5,167 nucleotides of DNA from an uncultured bacterium (GTDB taxonomy: Bacteria; Actinomycetota; Actinomycetes; S36-B12): the NCBI GenBank assembly GCA_903896585.1, contig CAITYI010000326.1, positions 1 to 5,167 on the forward strand, read 5' to 3'. Both the position numbers and the translations under genes were made by a program. The first letter of the stretch is position 1, and every line of letters begins with the position of its first letter. The notes under the pieces were generated by a model. It made no database searches and was not told the DNA's origin. It saw only the letters and a list, made by a program, of their open reading frames with translations. Shown in pieces: positions 1 to 5,167 of this stretch.

Positions 1-811
1 GATTGCCGCTGTCATGATGATTGCTTTATCCATGCGCGCTCTCAGTGTTTCTGCGCACATTGCGTATCCGCTTGCACTTCTTATTTCTCTCTCCGTACCA
101 GGCAAGTGGGGATTGGTGAGTACCTACCCCGTTGCGGCGCTCCTTGTTGCAATGGCGTGGCGTTACAGGAACAGAGCCGTTGCAGCAGGCGCGTCTCTCG
201 GTGTTTTTGGAGCAACTCGAGGGATCGGATTGCTCCTCATCCTGTATCCATTCGCACGCAAACAATGGAAGACAGTTTCTGTTGCAATAGCAGTCGTTGC
301 GGCGTTACTTGCCATTGCGGTGGCCTTTGAGCCCGACATCATTGCTTCGTTCCTGACAACTTCACGAGAATCTATTGCAGTCAATATGCAAAGAGCTGAT
401 CTACTCACACCAGGATCAATCTTTCGAAGATATGGATTTAGCGAGTACATTGCTTGGATACTTGCCTTAATTGTGGTTTTCGTTGCGCTGCGCCGCAAGC
501 AAGAGCTCTTCTGGGTATTGAACTGGCTGATTCTTGCAGTCAGCCCCATTGCTTGGTTCCATTCAATTGTCATGGGGATACCACTTCTTGTGATCATTTG
601 GCGCAGTGGTCGCATGGGTCAATTACTTGTGCTAGTAGTTGCCGCTGCGAGTGTCGCGCAACCAGTGAACCCGTTCACCACATTGGTGTTCTCCATTGAC
701 TGGTTAGTGTTCATCTTGGCAGGTGCTATTGCTCTTATGCTCTGTTCGATTCCACAAAAAGAACCTTTGACTTTATTCGGTGCAAAAGGTCGTCAGGAAA
801 CGAATCCATGA
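1..811 (+). CDS. GT87/DUF2029-like membrane glycosyltransferase, C-terminal part (5' end outside window)
   Basis: The frame is open to the left edge, so the two Met codons at 14-19 are probably internal. About 269 codons are present, against roughly 400 in the family, so the N-terminal part with the expected catalytic acidic loop is missing. Counting from the Met at 14, hydrophobic segments lie near residues 8-28, 36-50, 58-80, 87-105, 144-160, 166-197, 203-217 and 224-246, which indicates an integral membrane protein. The best family clue is SPIAWFHS at 177-184 followed by a hydrophobic helix. It resembles the SPxxWxH motif of GT87 (polyprenyl-phosphate-mannose-type) transferases. The ATRGIGLLLILYPF block (67-80) followed by a basic K/R-W patch matches the usual mid-protein helix. 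Family knowledge suggests transfer of a sugar from a polyprenyl-phosphate donor outside the membrane; the exact donor and acceptor cannot be read. Its TGA overlaps the next gene's ATG, implying cotranscription and translational coupling. Confidence 0.7.
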   Translation, partial: IAAVMMIALSMRALSVSAHIAYPLALLISLSVPGKWGLVSTYPVAALLVAMAWRYRNRAVAAGASLGVFGATRGIGLLLILYPFARKQWKTVSVAIAVVAALLAIAVAFEPDIIASFLTTSRESIAVNMQRADLLTPGSIFRRYGFSEYIAWILALIVVFVALRRKQELFWVLNWLILAVSPIAWFHSIVMGIPLLVIIWRSGRMGQLLVLVVAAASVAQPVNPFTTLVFSIDWLVFILAGAIALMLCSIPQKEPLTLFGAKGRQETNP

Positions 812-1995
812 AGAATCCAAAAGAGTACATTGCGCAATTACTTTTCAAAGTCAATCCGTATTGGGATGAGATCCCATGGAATCGCCAGCGTGATCGTGAT
901 TTAAAACAACTCGGAGCAAAAACAAAAAGAAGTAACTCGAAGCCAACTTTTCGCCAGCGACCAGTTCATGTAATTGTGGTACCGCAGCATGGTCCGTCGG
1001 ATGAGCGGTATCGACCCGGCAACTGGAACATCTACTATGAAGCCCAGCAGCAATTAAAGGAATTAATCGGGGATCACGCTATTTCCGTTCTTGATGTGCA
1101 ACCGGATGAACCGACGGAACATTGGCATACTCGCCTATTTGAAATGGTCAATGCCACTGGCGCGACCCACATTTTGACTCATATAGAGGAAGACGCAGGC
1201 AATCAAGTTTCCCGTTGGTCGTGGGATCAGGTATTCGCGGAATTAATTGATCAAGGCTGGGACGGAGTACTCTTAGGAGGAAATTTTGATTCAGCATTTA
1301 AATGGATTCGGGCAAAGAGCCGGAGATTGGCACGAATGTCACCCCAGTTCATGGCGGTAGATATTTGCATGCCATTAACTGGCGAACTCGTTAGGGGTCG
1401 AGTGGAAGTTGGCCCCGTAAATATGCCGATTTCTAGGGAAACTGTTCGCTTAGTACAAGATGCACTTTCCGGGGTAGAAAAGGTGCATGACATTTCATTT
1501 ATTGGTGCCCTGTACCCGTATCGAGTGGAATTGATCGACTCTCTGAAGGCCCGAGGAATCAATGTTGTAGTCAATCCGCATAGGAACGATGTTGCTACAG
1601 ATTTTGCGTCGAGTAGATCCAATCAACCCGGGTGGTTGGAATACATGCGTGGGCTCGCAAGTAGTCACATGACAATTAACTTTAGTCAGTCAAGCGCAGG
1701 TCCATATGAGCAACTGAAAACCCGGGTTATTGAGGCAACGCTAGCCGGGACATATCTCTTGACCGACGATCGCGATAGAACTCGATTGTTTTTTGCTCAG
1801 GATCAATTCTCAACATTCGACTCAGTTGATGCACTCCCTCAATTGATTGAATCGCTCCTCTCCGACAGGGTAGCTTTGGATGCACGGGCACGAAGCGCTC
1901 AGGAACTGGCACGAGAACTGGCTGTGTCTGACTTTTGGGTACAGATTGATCAGGGCTTGAAGTTACGGGGCTTACCGCCAATATTTGTCGATTGA
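808..1995 (+). CDS. CgeB-like GT-B glycosyltransferase (Glyco_trans_1_2 type)
   Basis: This 395-residue protein has no signal peptide or membrane helix and is probably cytoplasmic. The start is well supported: ATG at 808 overlaps the preceding stop as ATGA, with an AGGAAA ribosome site at 795-800. The layout is that of a two-domain GT-B enzyme. An N-terminal Rossmann-like half has the strand VHVIVVPQ (53-60), THILTHIEED (120-129) and WDGVLLGGNFDS (151-162). The C-terminal half begins with ISFIGALYPYRVELIDSL (229-246), a block typical of CgeB-like and glycosyl transferase group 1 proteins. It continues with YMRGLASSHMTINFSQS (279-295), QLKTRVIEATLAGTYLLTDD (302-321), the usual nucleotide-sugar-binding 'R..E..a.G...l.d' region, and a closing 'F.s.d.L...i..ll.d' segment (334-353). 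It presumably transfers a sugar from a nucleotide donor to a surface-glycan intermediate; donor and acceptor are not predictable. Its neighbours are two membrane glycosyltransferases on the same strand. Confidence 0.82.
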   Translation: MKNPKEYIAQLLFKVNPYWDEIPWNRQRDRDLKQLGAKTKRSNSKPTFRQRPVHVIVVPQHGPSDERYRPGNWNIYYEAQQQLKELIGDHAISVLDVQPDEPTEHWHTRLFEMVNATGATHILTHIEEDAGNQVSRWSWDQVFAELIDQGWDGVLLGGNFDSAFKWIRAKSRRLARMSPQFMAVDICMPLTGELVRGRVEVGPVNMPISRETVRLVQDALSGVEKVHDISFIGALYPYRVELIDSLKARGINVVVNPHRNDVATDFASSRSNQPGWLEYMRGLASSHMTINFSQSSAGPYEQLKTRVIEATLAGTYLLTDDRDRTRLFFAQDQFSTFDSVDALPQLIESLLSDRVALDARARSAQELARELAVSDFWVQIDQGLKLRGLPPIFVD

Positions 1996-2074
1996 ATAAA
2001 GGGTTTGTGTAGTCAAATGGGTAACTGATGGTGCTTCTGCATGGATCAGACTTTCCATGGACTAAGGACACTTC

Positions 2075-2113
2075 ATGATCAGCTGGCCCATATGTTGTAA
2101 ATTTGACCAGTGA
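2075..2113 (+). other. Possible 12-codon leader ORF coupled to the next gene
   Basis: An ATG at 2075 follows an AAGGA ribosome-site match at 2064-2068 with a 6-base spacer. It opens a frame for MISWPICCKFDQ. The TGA (2111-2113) overlaps the GTG at 2110-2112 that opens the longest frame of the mannosyltransferase, so ribosomes finishing the peptide could restart there. That GTG has no ribosome site of its own. The ORF is too short for codon statistics and may be chance. Confidence 0.2.
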
Positions 2114-3255
2114 ATTTCCGGGGGAAACAGTTGGCTTCAGATCAATATGTACAAGCATCGCCGAAGCCAGTATCCAACCAGACTAACGGTGTTATTGGTA
2201 TTTGGGCCATCACTCGTATCTACATTTTGGTGATTGGAGTAATTGGCGCCCTCAGTTCCTATCAAGACTCCTCATGGTTTGACAGTTTCGTAAGGTCTTG
2301 GTCTCACTTTGACACCTTGTGCTATGAGGGCATTGTTGAATTCGGCTATTTAGGCACCGATATATGCATCTACAACACGGCATTTTTTCCAGGTCTTCCT
2401 CTGCTGATGGCGGCATTTAGCCTTGTTGGGGTTGACTCCCTGACAGCGGGTCTAATAATTTCGCTGGTTGCATCCCTCTTTGCAGGTTTGGCTCTCGGAA
2501 AACTTGCGGAACTGTATGGAGCAAAACCGGTCTTAACGACTGCCATATGGTTTACGGCCCCCATGGCAGTGTTTCTGTTTGCGCCTTACACCGAGCCTCT
2601 GTTTGCAGCTCTATCTTTCTGGGCTTGGTATTTTGCCAAGCAGGGAAATTGGCTAGTTGCAGGAGTCCTCGCCGGGTTTGCAGGACTGGTCCGTAGCAAC
2701 GGTCTTTTCTTATCCGGAGCATTGATATTGCTATTTCTAGTTTCAAAGAATCGGAATTGGTCGGACTCATGGAAATTAGTGCTTCCCTTTTTGGGAACGT
2801 TTCTCTATTTCACATACTTGTATTGGCTTACTGGAAGCTGGACTCACTGGGCTGACGTTCAGGCTCAAGGCTGGGACAGAGAGTTCACAGATCCGATTAC
2901 ATCGACCCTAAACACTTTTCAAATAATGCTCAATGCTGAGGACTACGGCTTTACAACTTCCCGTTTCGTTTCTGAAATTTTAAATGTAGGATTGGTTCTC
3001 GGTTTAGGTATCGTCATGCTTTTTAAGCGTTGGTGGGCAGAGGCAGCATACGTATTTGTCACTATAGGCTCACTGATCACCAGCGAGTTCTACTACTCGA
3101 CCCCCCGAGCTACTTTAATACTCTTTCCGGTGTGGTTGTTGTTGGGATTATGGATATCGAAGAGTAAGGCACTAGCAGTCATCTACTTCATGATTGCGGT
3201 TCCATTCTTAACGCTGATAGTGCTCAGGTACGTCACGGGTCAATGGATCTCCTAA
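2110..3255 (+). CDS. PIG-V-like membrane mannosyltransferase
   Basis: A 381-residue multi-pass membrane protein, numbered from the GTG at 2110. PIG-V family signs appear in order. WSHFDTLCYEGIVEFGY (64-80) matches the conserved W..wDs..Y..i...GY of the first extracytoplasmic loop and includes the likely catalytic Asp68. FFPGLP (92-97) is the FFPlyP motif. APYTEPLF (158-165) is the YtE motif. LVRSNG (193-198) is the ltR..G motif. YYSTPRATLILFP (328-340) resembles the late 's..R....fP' motif. Hydrophobic helices run throughout, from about 28-48 to 355-373. The length is normal for bacterial members. By family knowledge it transfers a mannose or similar sugar from a polyprenyl-phosphate donor to a glycolipid or glycan outside the membrane. 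The start is uncertain: the GTG at 2110 has no good ribosome site, whereas an in-frame TTG at 2131 follows GGGGGA at 2120-2125. Both leave the first helix intact. Its stop overlaps the stop of the convergent pseudogene. Confidence 0.82.
   Translation: MNFRGKQLASDQYVQASPKPVSNQTNGVIGIWAITRIYILVIGVIGALSSYQDSSWFDSFVRSWSHFDTLCYEGIVEFGYLGTDICIYNTAFFPGLPLLMAAFSLVGVDSLTAGLIISLVASLFAGLALGKLAELYGAKPVLTTAIWFTAPMAVFLFAPYTEPLFAALSFWAWYFAKQGNWLVAGVLAGFAGLVRSNGLFLSGALILLFLVSKNRNWSDSWKLVLPFLGTFLYFTYLYWLTGSWTHWADVQAQGWDREFTDPITSTLNTFQIMLNAEDYGFTTSRFVSEILNVGLVLGLGIVMLFKRWWAEAAYVFVTIGSLITSEFYYSTPRATLILFPVWLLLGLWISKSKALAVIYFMIAVPFLTLIVLRYVTGQWIS
2120..2125 (+). promoter_or_regulatory. Candidate ribosome binding site for an alternative TTG start
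   Basis: A GGGGGA run, able to pair with the anti-Shine-Dalgarno sequence with one G-U wobble, lies 5 bases before the in-frame TTG at 2131. Using it would shorten the mannosyltransferase by 7 residues to 374. It competes with the GTG at 2110, which lacks such a site. Confidence 0.4.
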
Positions 3256-3473
3256 AAAATTGAGGGATTGATGACCTGCACGAATTGCGGGTATGGGAAT
3301 TTCTCCCCAGTGCAGCCTTGACCACTCGAACTGATTGTGAGTATCGCACTTTAAATCGGTTCGATTACCATAAGTGTGTTCACGGTTGTAGTTCGGGGGA
3401 TAATGGAAGTTGTGACTGGATTAGCCTTCTGAATCGCGCGGCCTCTACTCGTGGAGATTGAGATACACATTCT
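3252..3473 (-). pseudogene. Decayed second copy of the 3' end of the gene at 4615-5167
   Basis: Positions 3273-3437 align without gaps to 4636-4800; by hand I count about 122 identities in 165 bases. Read on the minus strand in the matching frame, the remnant has ANPVT, PRTTT, SSGQGCT and PYPQFVQ blocks, all shared with the right-hand gene. After PYPQFVQ both run a further seven codons to the same TAG (3252-3254 here, 4615-4617 there). An in-frame TAA at 3351-3353 replaces an Asp codon and a TAG lies at 3474-3476, so the copy cannot encode the domain. Similarity fades above 3437, with only a loose ISIST/TITLT match to about 3470. Many codon differences are synonymous, suggesting that it diverged as a working gene before it died. 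The final TAG overlaps the TAA of the convergent mannosyltransferase. It is a remnant of a paralogue or of a segmental duplication; the N-terminal part is lost or unrecognisable. Confidence 0.85.
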
Positions 3474-3665
3474 CTACAATGGACGTTGCCAATTTGAGCG
3501 AATACTAGGCTTTTATGGTCCAGGTTATCAATGAGTGTGCTTAGACACCAAGTTGTATCGTGAACCTTAAGTTTGGATGCTCTCCACTACAGAAAGTCAA
3601 CGTTTCAGTGAATACTGCGCCAACTCACCCGAAAGGAACTAGCTGTCATGACTACTTTATTGGGC

Positions 3666-4396
3666 TCACCAGGGCAAGCGTTCAACGATTCGGTTCAATG
3701 TTATTTGTCGCTTTGACGCTTTAAGAACTCGAGGCCATAAATGAAACACTGCAGAAACTTCTACGGTACGCGACTGCTGATACAGCTCCCAAAGCTTCGG
3801 AGCCAGTCGATGTGGAATAGCCAGGAACACATCATCGATGTAGATTGTTGTGTAACCAGAGTTAGACAGAGGGGTAACAATCTCAGACATCGCGGGCCAG
3901 CCGGGTTGCGTACCCATTCCACGCGCGTCATCGATGGCAATGATGGTGTTAGAAGTTTCGCGGTTGGCAAGAATCATATCGATTTCAGCTAGTAGAGGGT
4001 TTTCTTCTGCTTCAGGGTCCTCAAAGTCGTATATCCCGTGCGCGTCTAGCCAAAAAAAGAAGAGACATCACGCGGTGGTATGGCCATTGGTAACTGATCT
4101 CTAGAGCTACCTTCAAGAACCGTTACTCGAGACTCATTAATGAACCTCAATCGCGCAGCCTGGGCAAATTGTGCGCTTCGCTCTATCGTGATGCATTTTC
4201 CAAAACTTTCAGCCAGCAATTGAGCTGTGTCCCCGCTAAACGTCCCTGTCTCCACCGCAATTACAGGAGCGGCTAGTTGAGTGGCACTCCAACTCAGAAG
4301 AAAAGGAGGCAATCCTTCCCAAAAGAATCCCACGACTACACCTCCACTAATTTCATTCTTTAATTGAAAGGGACTCTGCAAGTCTAGTTGTACCAC
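3666..4396 (-). pseudogene. Class I SAM-dependent methyltransferase, split by a -1 frameshift at a T7 run
   Basis: Two minus-strand frames form one methyltransferase. The upstream frame (4396 to stop TAG 4046-4048) carries the SAM-binding loop VETGTFSGDTA (48-58), an acidic strand end ITIER (69-73) and VTVLEGSSRDQL (91-102), then ends in FFG-stop. The downstream frame continues from 4052 with WLDAHG, IIAIDDARG (152-160), GWPAM and YIDDVFLAIP (186-195), ending at TGA 3666-3668. Joined by one -1 shift at 4052-4058, they give about 243 residues with the FWLDAHG and IDDAR motifs of sugar- and polysaccharide-linked methyltransferases in correct order. No other stop interrupts either half, so the lesion is recent, is an assembly error in the homopolymer, or is recoded. 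It is therefore listed as a pseudogene only provisionally. The start is uncertain: GTG at 4396 has no ribosome site, the frame is open upstream to 4474 but has no ATG there, and it passes through an Asn-Ala-coding repeat. The substrate is unknown; the glycan context suggests a sugar. Confidence 0.8.
4052..4058 (-). other. Seven-T run phased as a U_UUU_UUU slippery heptamer
   Basis: In the upstream methyltransferase frame the codons are TCT TTT TTT GGC TAG, so the run is phased exactly as X_XXY_YYZ with a stop one codon later. Slipping back one base gives TTT TGG CTA GAC (F-W-L-D), restoring the family motif. RNA polymerase slippage adding one U would have the same result. CGCGT upstream and ACGCG downstream of the run could pair around it, but there is no strong hairpin after it and no Shine-Dalgarno-like stimulator before it. 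Confidence 0.5.
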
Positions 4397-4404
4397 CGAA
4401 TGTT

Positions 4405-4446
4405 TCAGTGTTGCGTTGGCGTTGGCATTGGCATTGGCATTGGCAT
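4405..4446 (-). other. Possible 13-codon leader ORF with four repeated ATG codons
   Basis: The hexamer repeat read on the minus strand gives ATG-CCA four times (ATG codons beginning at 4446, 4440, 4434 and 4428), then TPTQH and a TGA at 4407-4405. A purine-rich AGGAAGAAGGGG lies just upstream. The TGA ends 8 bases before the GTG at 4396 proposed for the methyltransferase, so the peptide could feed reinitiation. Alternatively, the ATGs are the old start and a second frameshift separates them from the body. It may also be chance. Confidence 0.25.
4416..4445. repeat. Hexanucleotide tandem repeat (TTGGCG once, TTGGCA four times)
   Basis: Five consecutive 6-base units lie at 4416-4445, preceded by a partial TTGCG and followed by TTT. 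The first unit differs from the rest by one base, and the last four are perfect. A 6-base unit keeps the reading frame when copies are gained or lost. On the minus strand it codes Asn-Ala repeats in the open methyltransferase frame and Met-Pro repeats in the frame holding the ATGs. Confidence 0.85.
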
Positions 4447-4564
4447 TTACCCCTTCTTCCTGACCTTGAGAAATCAGTCAAGCTCGCACGATGAGGCAAG
4501 AGAATTAGGAAAACTCTATGAAATGTCACTAAAGTAGAGCGTCGAGTCCAACTCCATTCGGGCC

Positions 4565-4606
4565 GCACTCTAGGAGTGTGTATCGGATAAAATTCAGGGG
4601 CCCCTA
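4565..4606. other. Two short palindromes downstream of the right-hand gene
   Basis: AGGGGCCCCT at 4597-4606 is a perfect 10-base palindrome beginning 9 bases past the TAG of the minus-strand gene. CACTC-TAG-GAGTG at 4566-4578 can form a 5-bp stem with a 3-base loop, extendable by one G-T pair. Neither is followed by a clear T run on the minus strand (only a short ATTTTAT lies between them). A role as a transcription terminator is possible but weakly supported. Confidence 0.25.
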
Positions 4607-4614
4607 GGAGGAAA

Positions 4615-5167
4615 CTAGTTGGTGTCAGGGTTCACGAGTTGCACGAATTGCGGGTAGGGATAGTTCGCCACCGTGCAGCCTTGGCCGCTTGAGGTGATTG
4701 TGAGTACGGCACTGTCAGTCTGTTCGGTTGCCATAAGTGTGACTTCGGTTGTTGTGCGGGGATTGATAGGTGCCGTCACTGGATTAGCAATTTGTGTCCC
4801 TGCGGAGTCAGTGAGAGTGATAGTTGCTTCGGCGCTTTCGCATTCGGAACTGCGCACACCAAGTGAGACTCTCGAAATGGGTACTTCCGGGGAGATTTGA
4901 TTGATGGTGAATGTTGCGGTGGGGGCGATTGTCCACCACCAAACTAGGTCACCTTTGGAGCCACGAGGGGCAACGGTTCCTGGGTTGGCAGCGGTGAGGG
5001 TGTCAGCGGTGAGGGCTGGGGCGTAAAAATATTTGGATAGTTGATCTGGCTTGGGTTGAATCTGTTCGGTGATTTGGTAGAGATTCCATTTACCCTCCTT
5101 ACCCGTTGCGATTGGACTACCGAATCGTTGAGTGAGATCGGCATTAATGCGGTCGGCGGCTGGTTGC
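4615..5167 (-). CDS. Unrecognised, probably extracytoplasmic protein, C-terminal 183 residues (5' end outside window)
   Basis: The minus-strand frame is open from the right edge to the TAG at 4615-4617, so the internal GTG at 4857 is not a start. I do not recognise the family. Numbering from the window edge, residues 1-32 include TQRFGSP (12-18) and WNLYQI (27-32), resembling the soluble end domains of large membrane glycosyltransferases or related surface-glycan proteins. A Pro/Ala/Thr-rich linker (about 40-70) holds a short ALTAD-TLTA repeat. Residues 75-183 are rich in Thr, Ser and Val, alternate in a beta-strand pattern, and begin with a WWW cluster (76-78), like a beta-sandwich domain. 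Only two cysteines are present (109 and 164), which would suit a disulfide outside the cell. There is no membrane helix in this part. A decayed copy of the last 62 or so codons lies at 3252-3437, on the far side of the methyltransferase. Surface location is an inference. Confidence 0.75.
   Translation of the reverse strand, partial: QPAADRINADLTQRFGSPIATGKEGKWNLYQITEQIQPKPDQLSKYFYAPALTADTLTAANPGTVAPRGSKGDLVWWWTIAPTATFTINQISPEVPISRVSLGVRSSECESAEATITLTDSAGTQIANPVTAPINPRTTTEVTLMATEQTDSAVLTITSSGQGCTVANYPYPQFVQLVNPDTN
4990..5015. repeat. 11-bp direct repeat inside the right-hand gene
   Basis: AGCGGTGAGGG occurs at 4990-5000 and again at 5005-5015, a period of 15 bases. It encodes the ALTAD-TLTA repeat in the low-complexity linker of the minus-strand protein. 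Its length is a multiple of three, so the frame is kept. It probably marks a small internal duplication in a flexible linker. Confidence 0.6.

Noticed and set aside
3630..3650. Possible third copy of the gene end (GGAACTAGCTG resembling GAAACTAGTTG near 4611)
   Set aside because: Only about nine bases agree, and the neighbouring sequence does not align to the codons before the stop.
3648..3716. Plus-strand ATG with a nearby AAAGGA site opening a 22-codon frame (MTTLLGSPGQ...)
   Set aside because: It stops at TGA 3714-3716, overlaps the 3' end of the methyltransferase on the other strand, and resembles no protein I know; the ribosome-site match is probably chance.
3741..3992. 83-codon plus-strand frame
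   Set aside because: It lies opposite the methyltransferase half with clear family motifs and has no recognisable features itself.
4416..4445. Tandem repeat considered as a CRISPR or replication-origin iteron array
   Set aside because: The units are 6 bases long with no spacers, and there is no AT-rich region or replication gene nearby.
4353..4568. 71-codon minus-strand frame containing a Cys-Gln repeat
   Set aside because: The repeat is the hexamer read in a third frame, and the rest is not protein-like and runs out of frame with the methyltransferase.
4673..4900. 75-codon plus-strand frame with hydrophobic stretches
   Set aside because: It is the complement of the minus-strand gene, whose frame is supported by the paralogous remnant with matching codon phase and synonymous changes.
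4944..5144. 66-codon minus-strand frame with Pro-Ser repeats
   Set aside because: It overlaps the continuous open frame of the right-hand gene; the proline repeats come from the 11-bp repeat read out of frame.

Overview
The window looks like part of a cell-envelope glycan locus from a bacterium of moderate GC content (roughly high 40s percent by eye, not computed). The families (a GT87/DUF2029-like polyprenyl-phosphate-sugar glycosyltransferase, a CgeB-like GT-B glycosyltransferase and a PIG-V-like mannosyltransferase) are common together in Actinobacteria. A freshwater actinobacterium of the Nanopelagicales or a low-GC Microbacteriaceae type would fit, but no taxonomic marker is present, so this is an inference.

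Left part (1-3255, plus strand): the 3' part of a multi-pass GT87-like glycosyltransferase overlaps by 4 bp (ATGA) a soluble GT-B glycosyltransferase. After a 114-bp gap comes a PIG-V-like membrane mannosyltransferase. The first and third enzymes would use lipid-linked sugars on the outer face of the membrane and the second a nucleotide sugar in the cytoplasm. Together they suggest assembly of a surface polysaccharide or glycolipid. No convincing promoter or terminator was seen.

Right part (3252-5167, minus strand, convergent with the left part): the right edge holds the C-terminal 183 codons of an unrecognised, probably extracytoplasmic protein (stop at 4615-4617). A decayed second copy of its 3' end lies at 3252-3473, ending in an equivalent TAG and interrupted by an in-frame TAA. 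Between the two copies is a class I SAM-dependent methyltransferase gene split into two frames at a run of seven T (minus strand). A -1 shift at exactly that run joins the halves into a normal-looking enzyme. Just upstream of it is a hexanucleotide repeat (TTGGCA on the plus strand) that puts four in-frame ATG codons after a purine-rich stretch.

Stretches without an assigned gene: 1996-2109 (a possible 12-codon leader only), 3474-3665 (no coding signal found beyond weak traces of the decayed copy) and 4397-4614 (the hexanucleotide repeat and two short palindromes). The most interesting items are the paralogous pair of gene ends flanking the methyltransferase and the U_UUU_UUU-like shift site. 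No defence system, CRISPR array, tRNA, rRNA or recognisable insertion sequence was seen.
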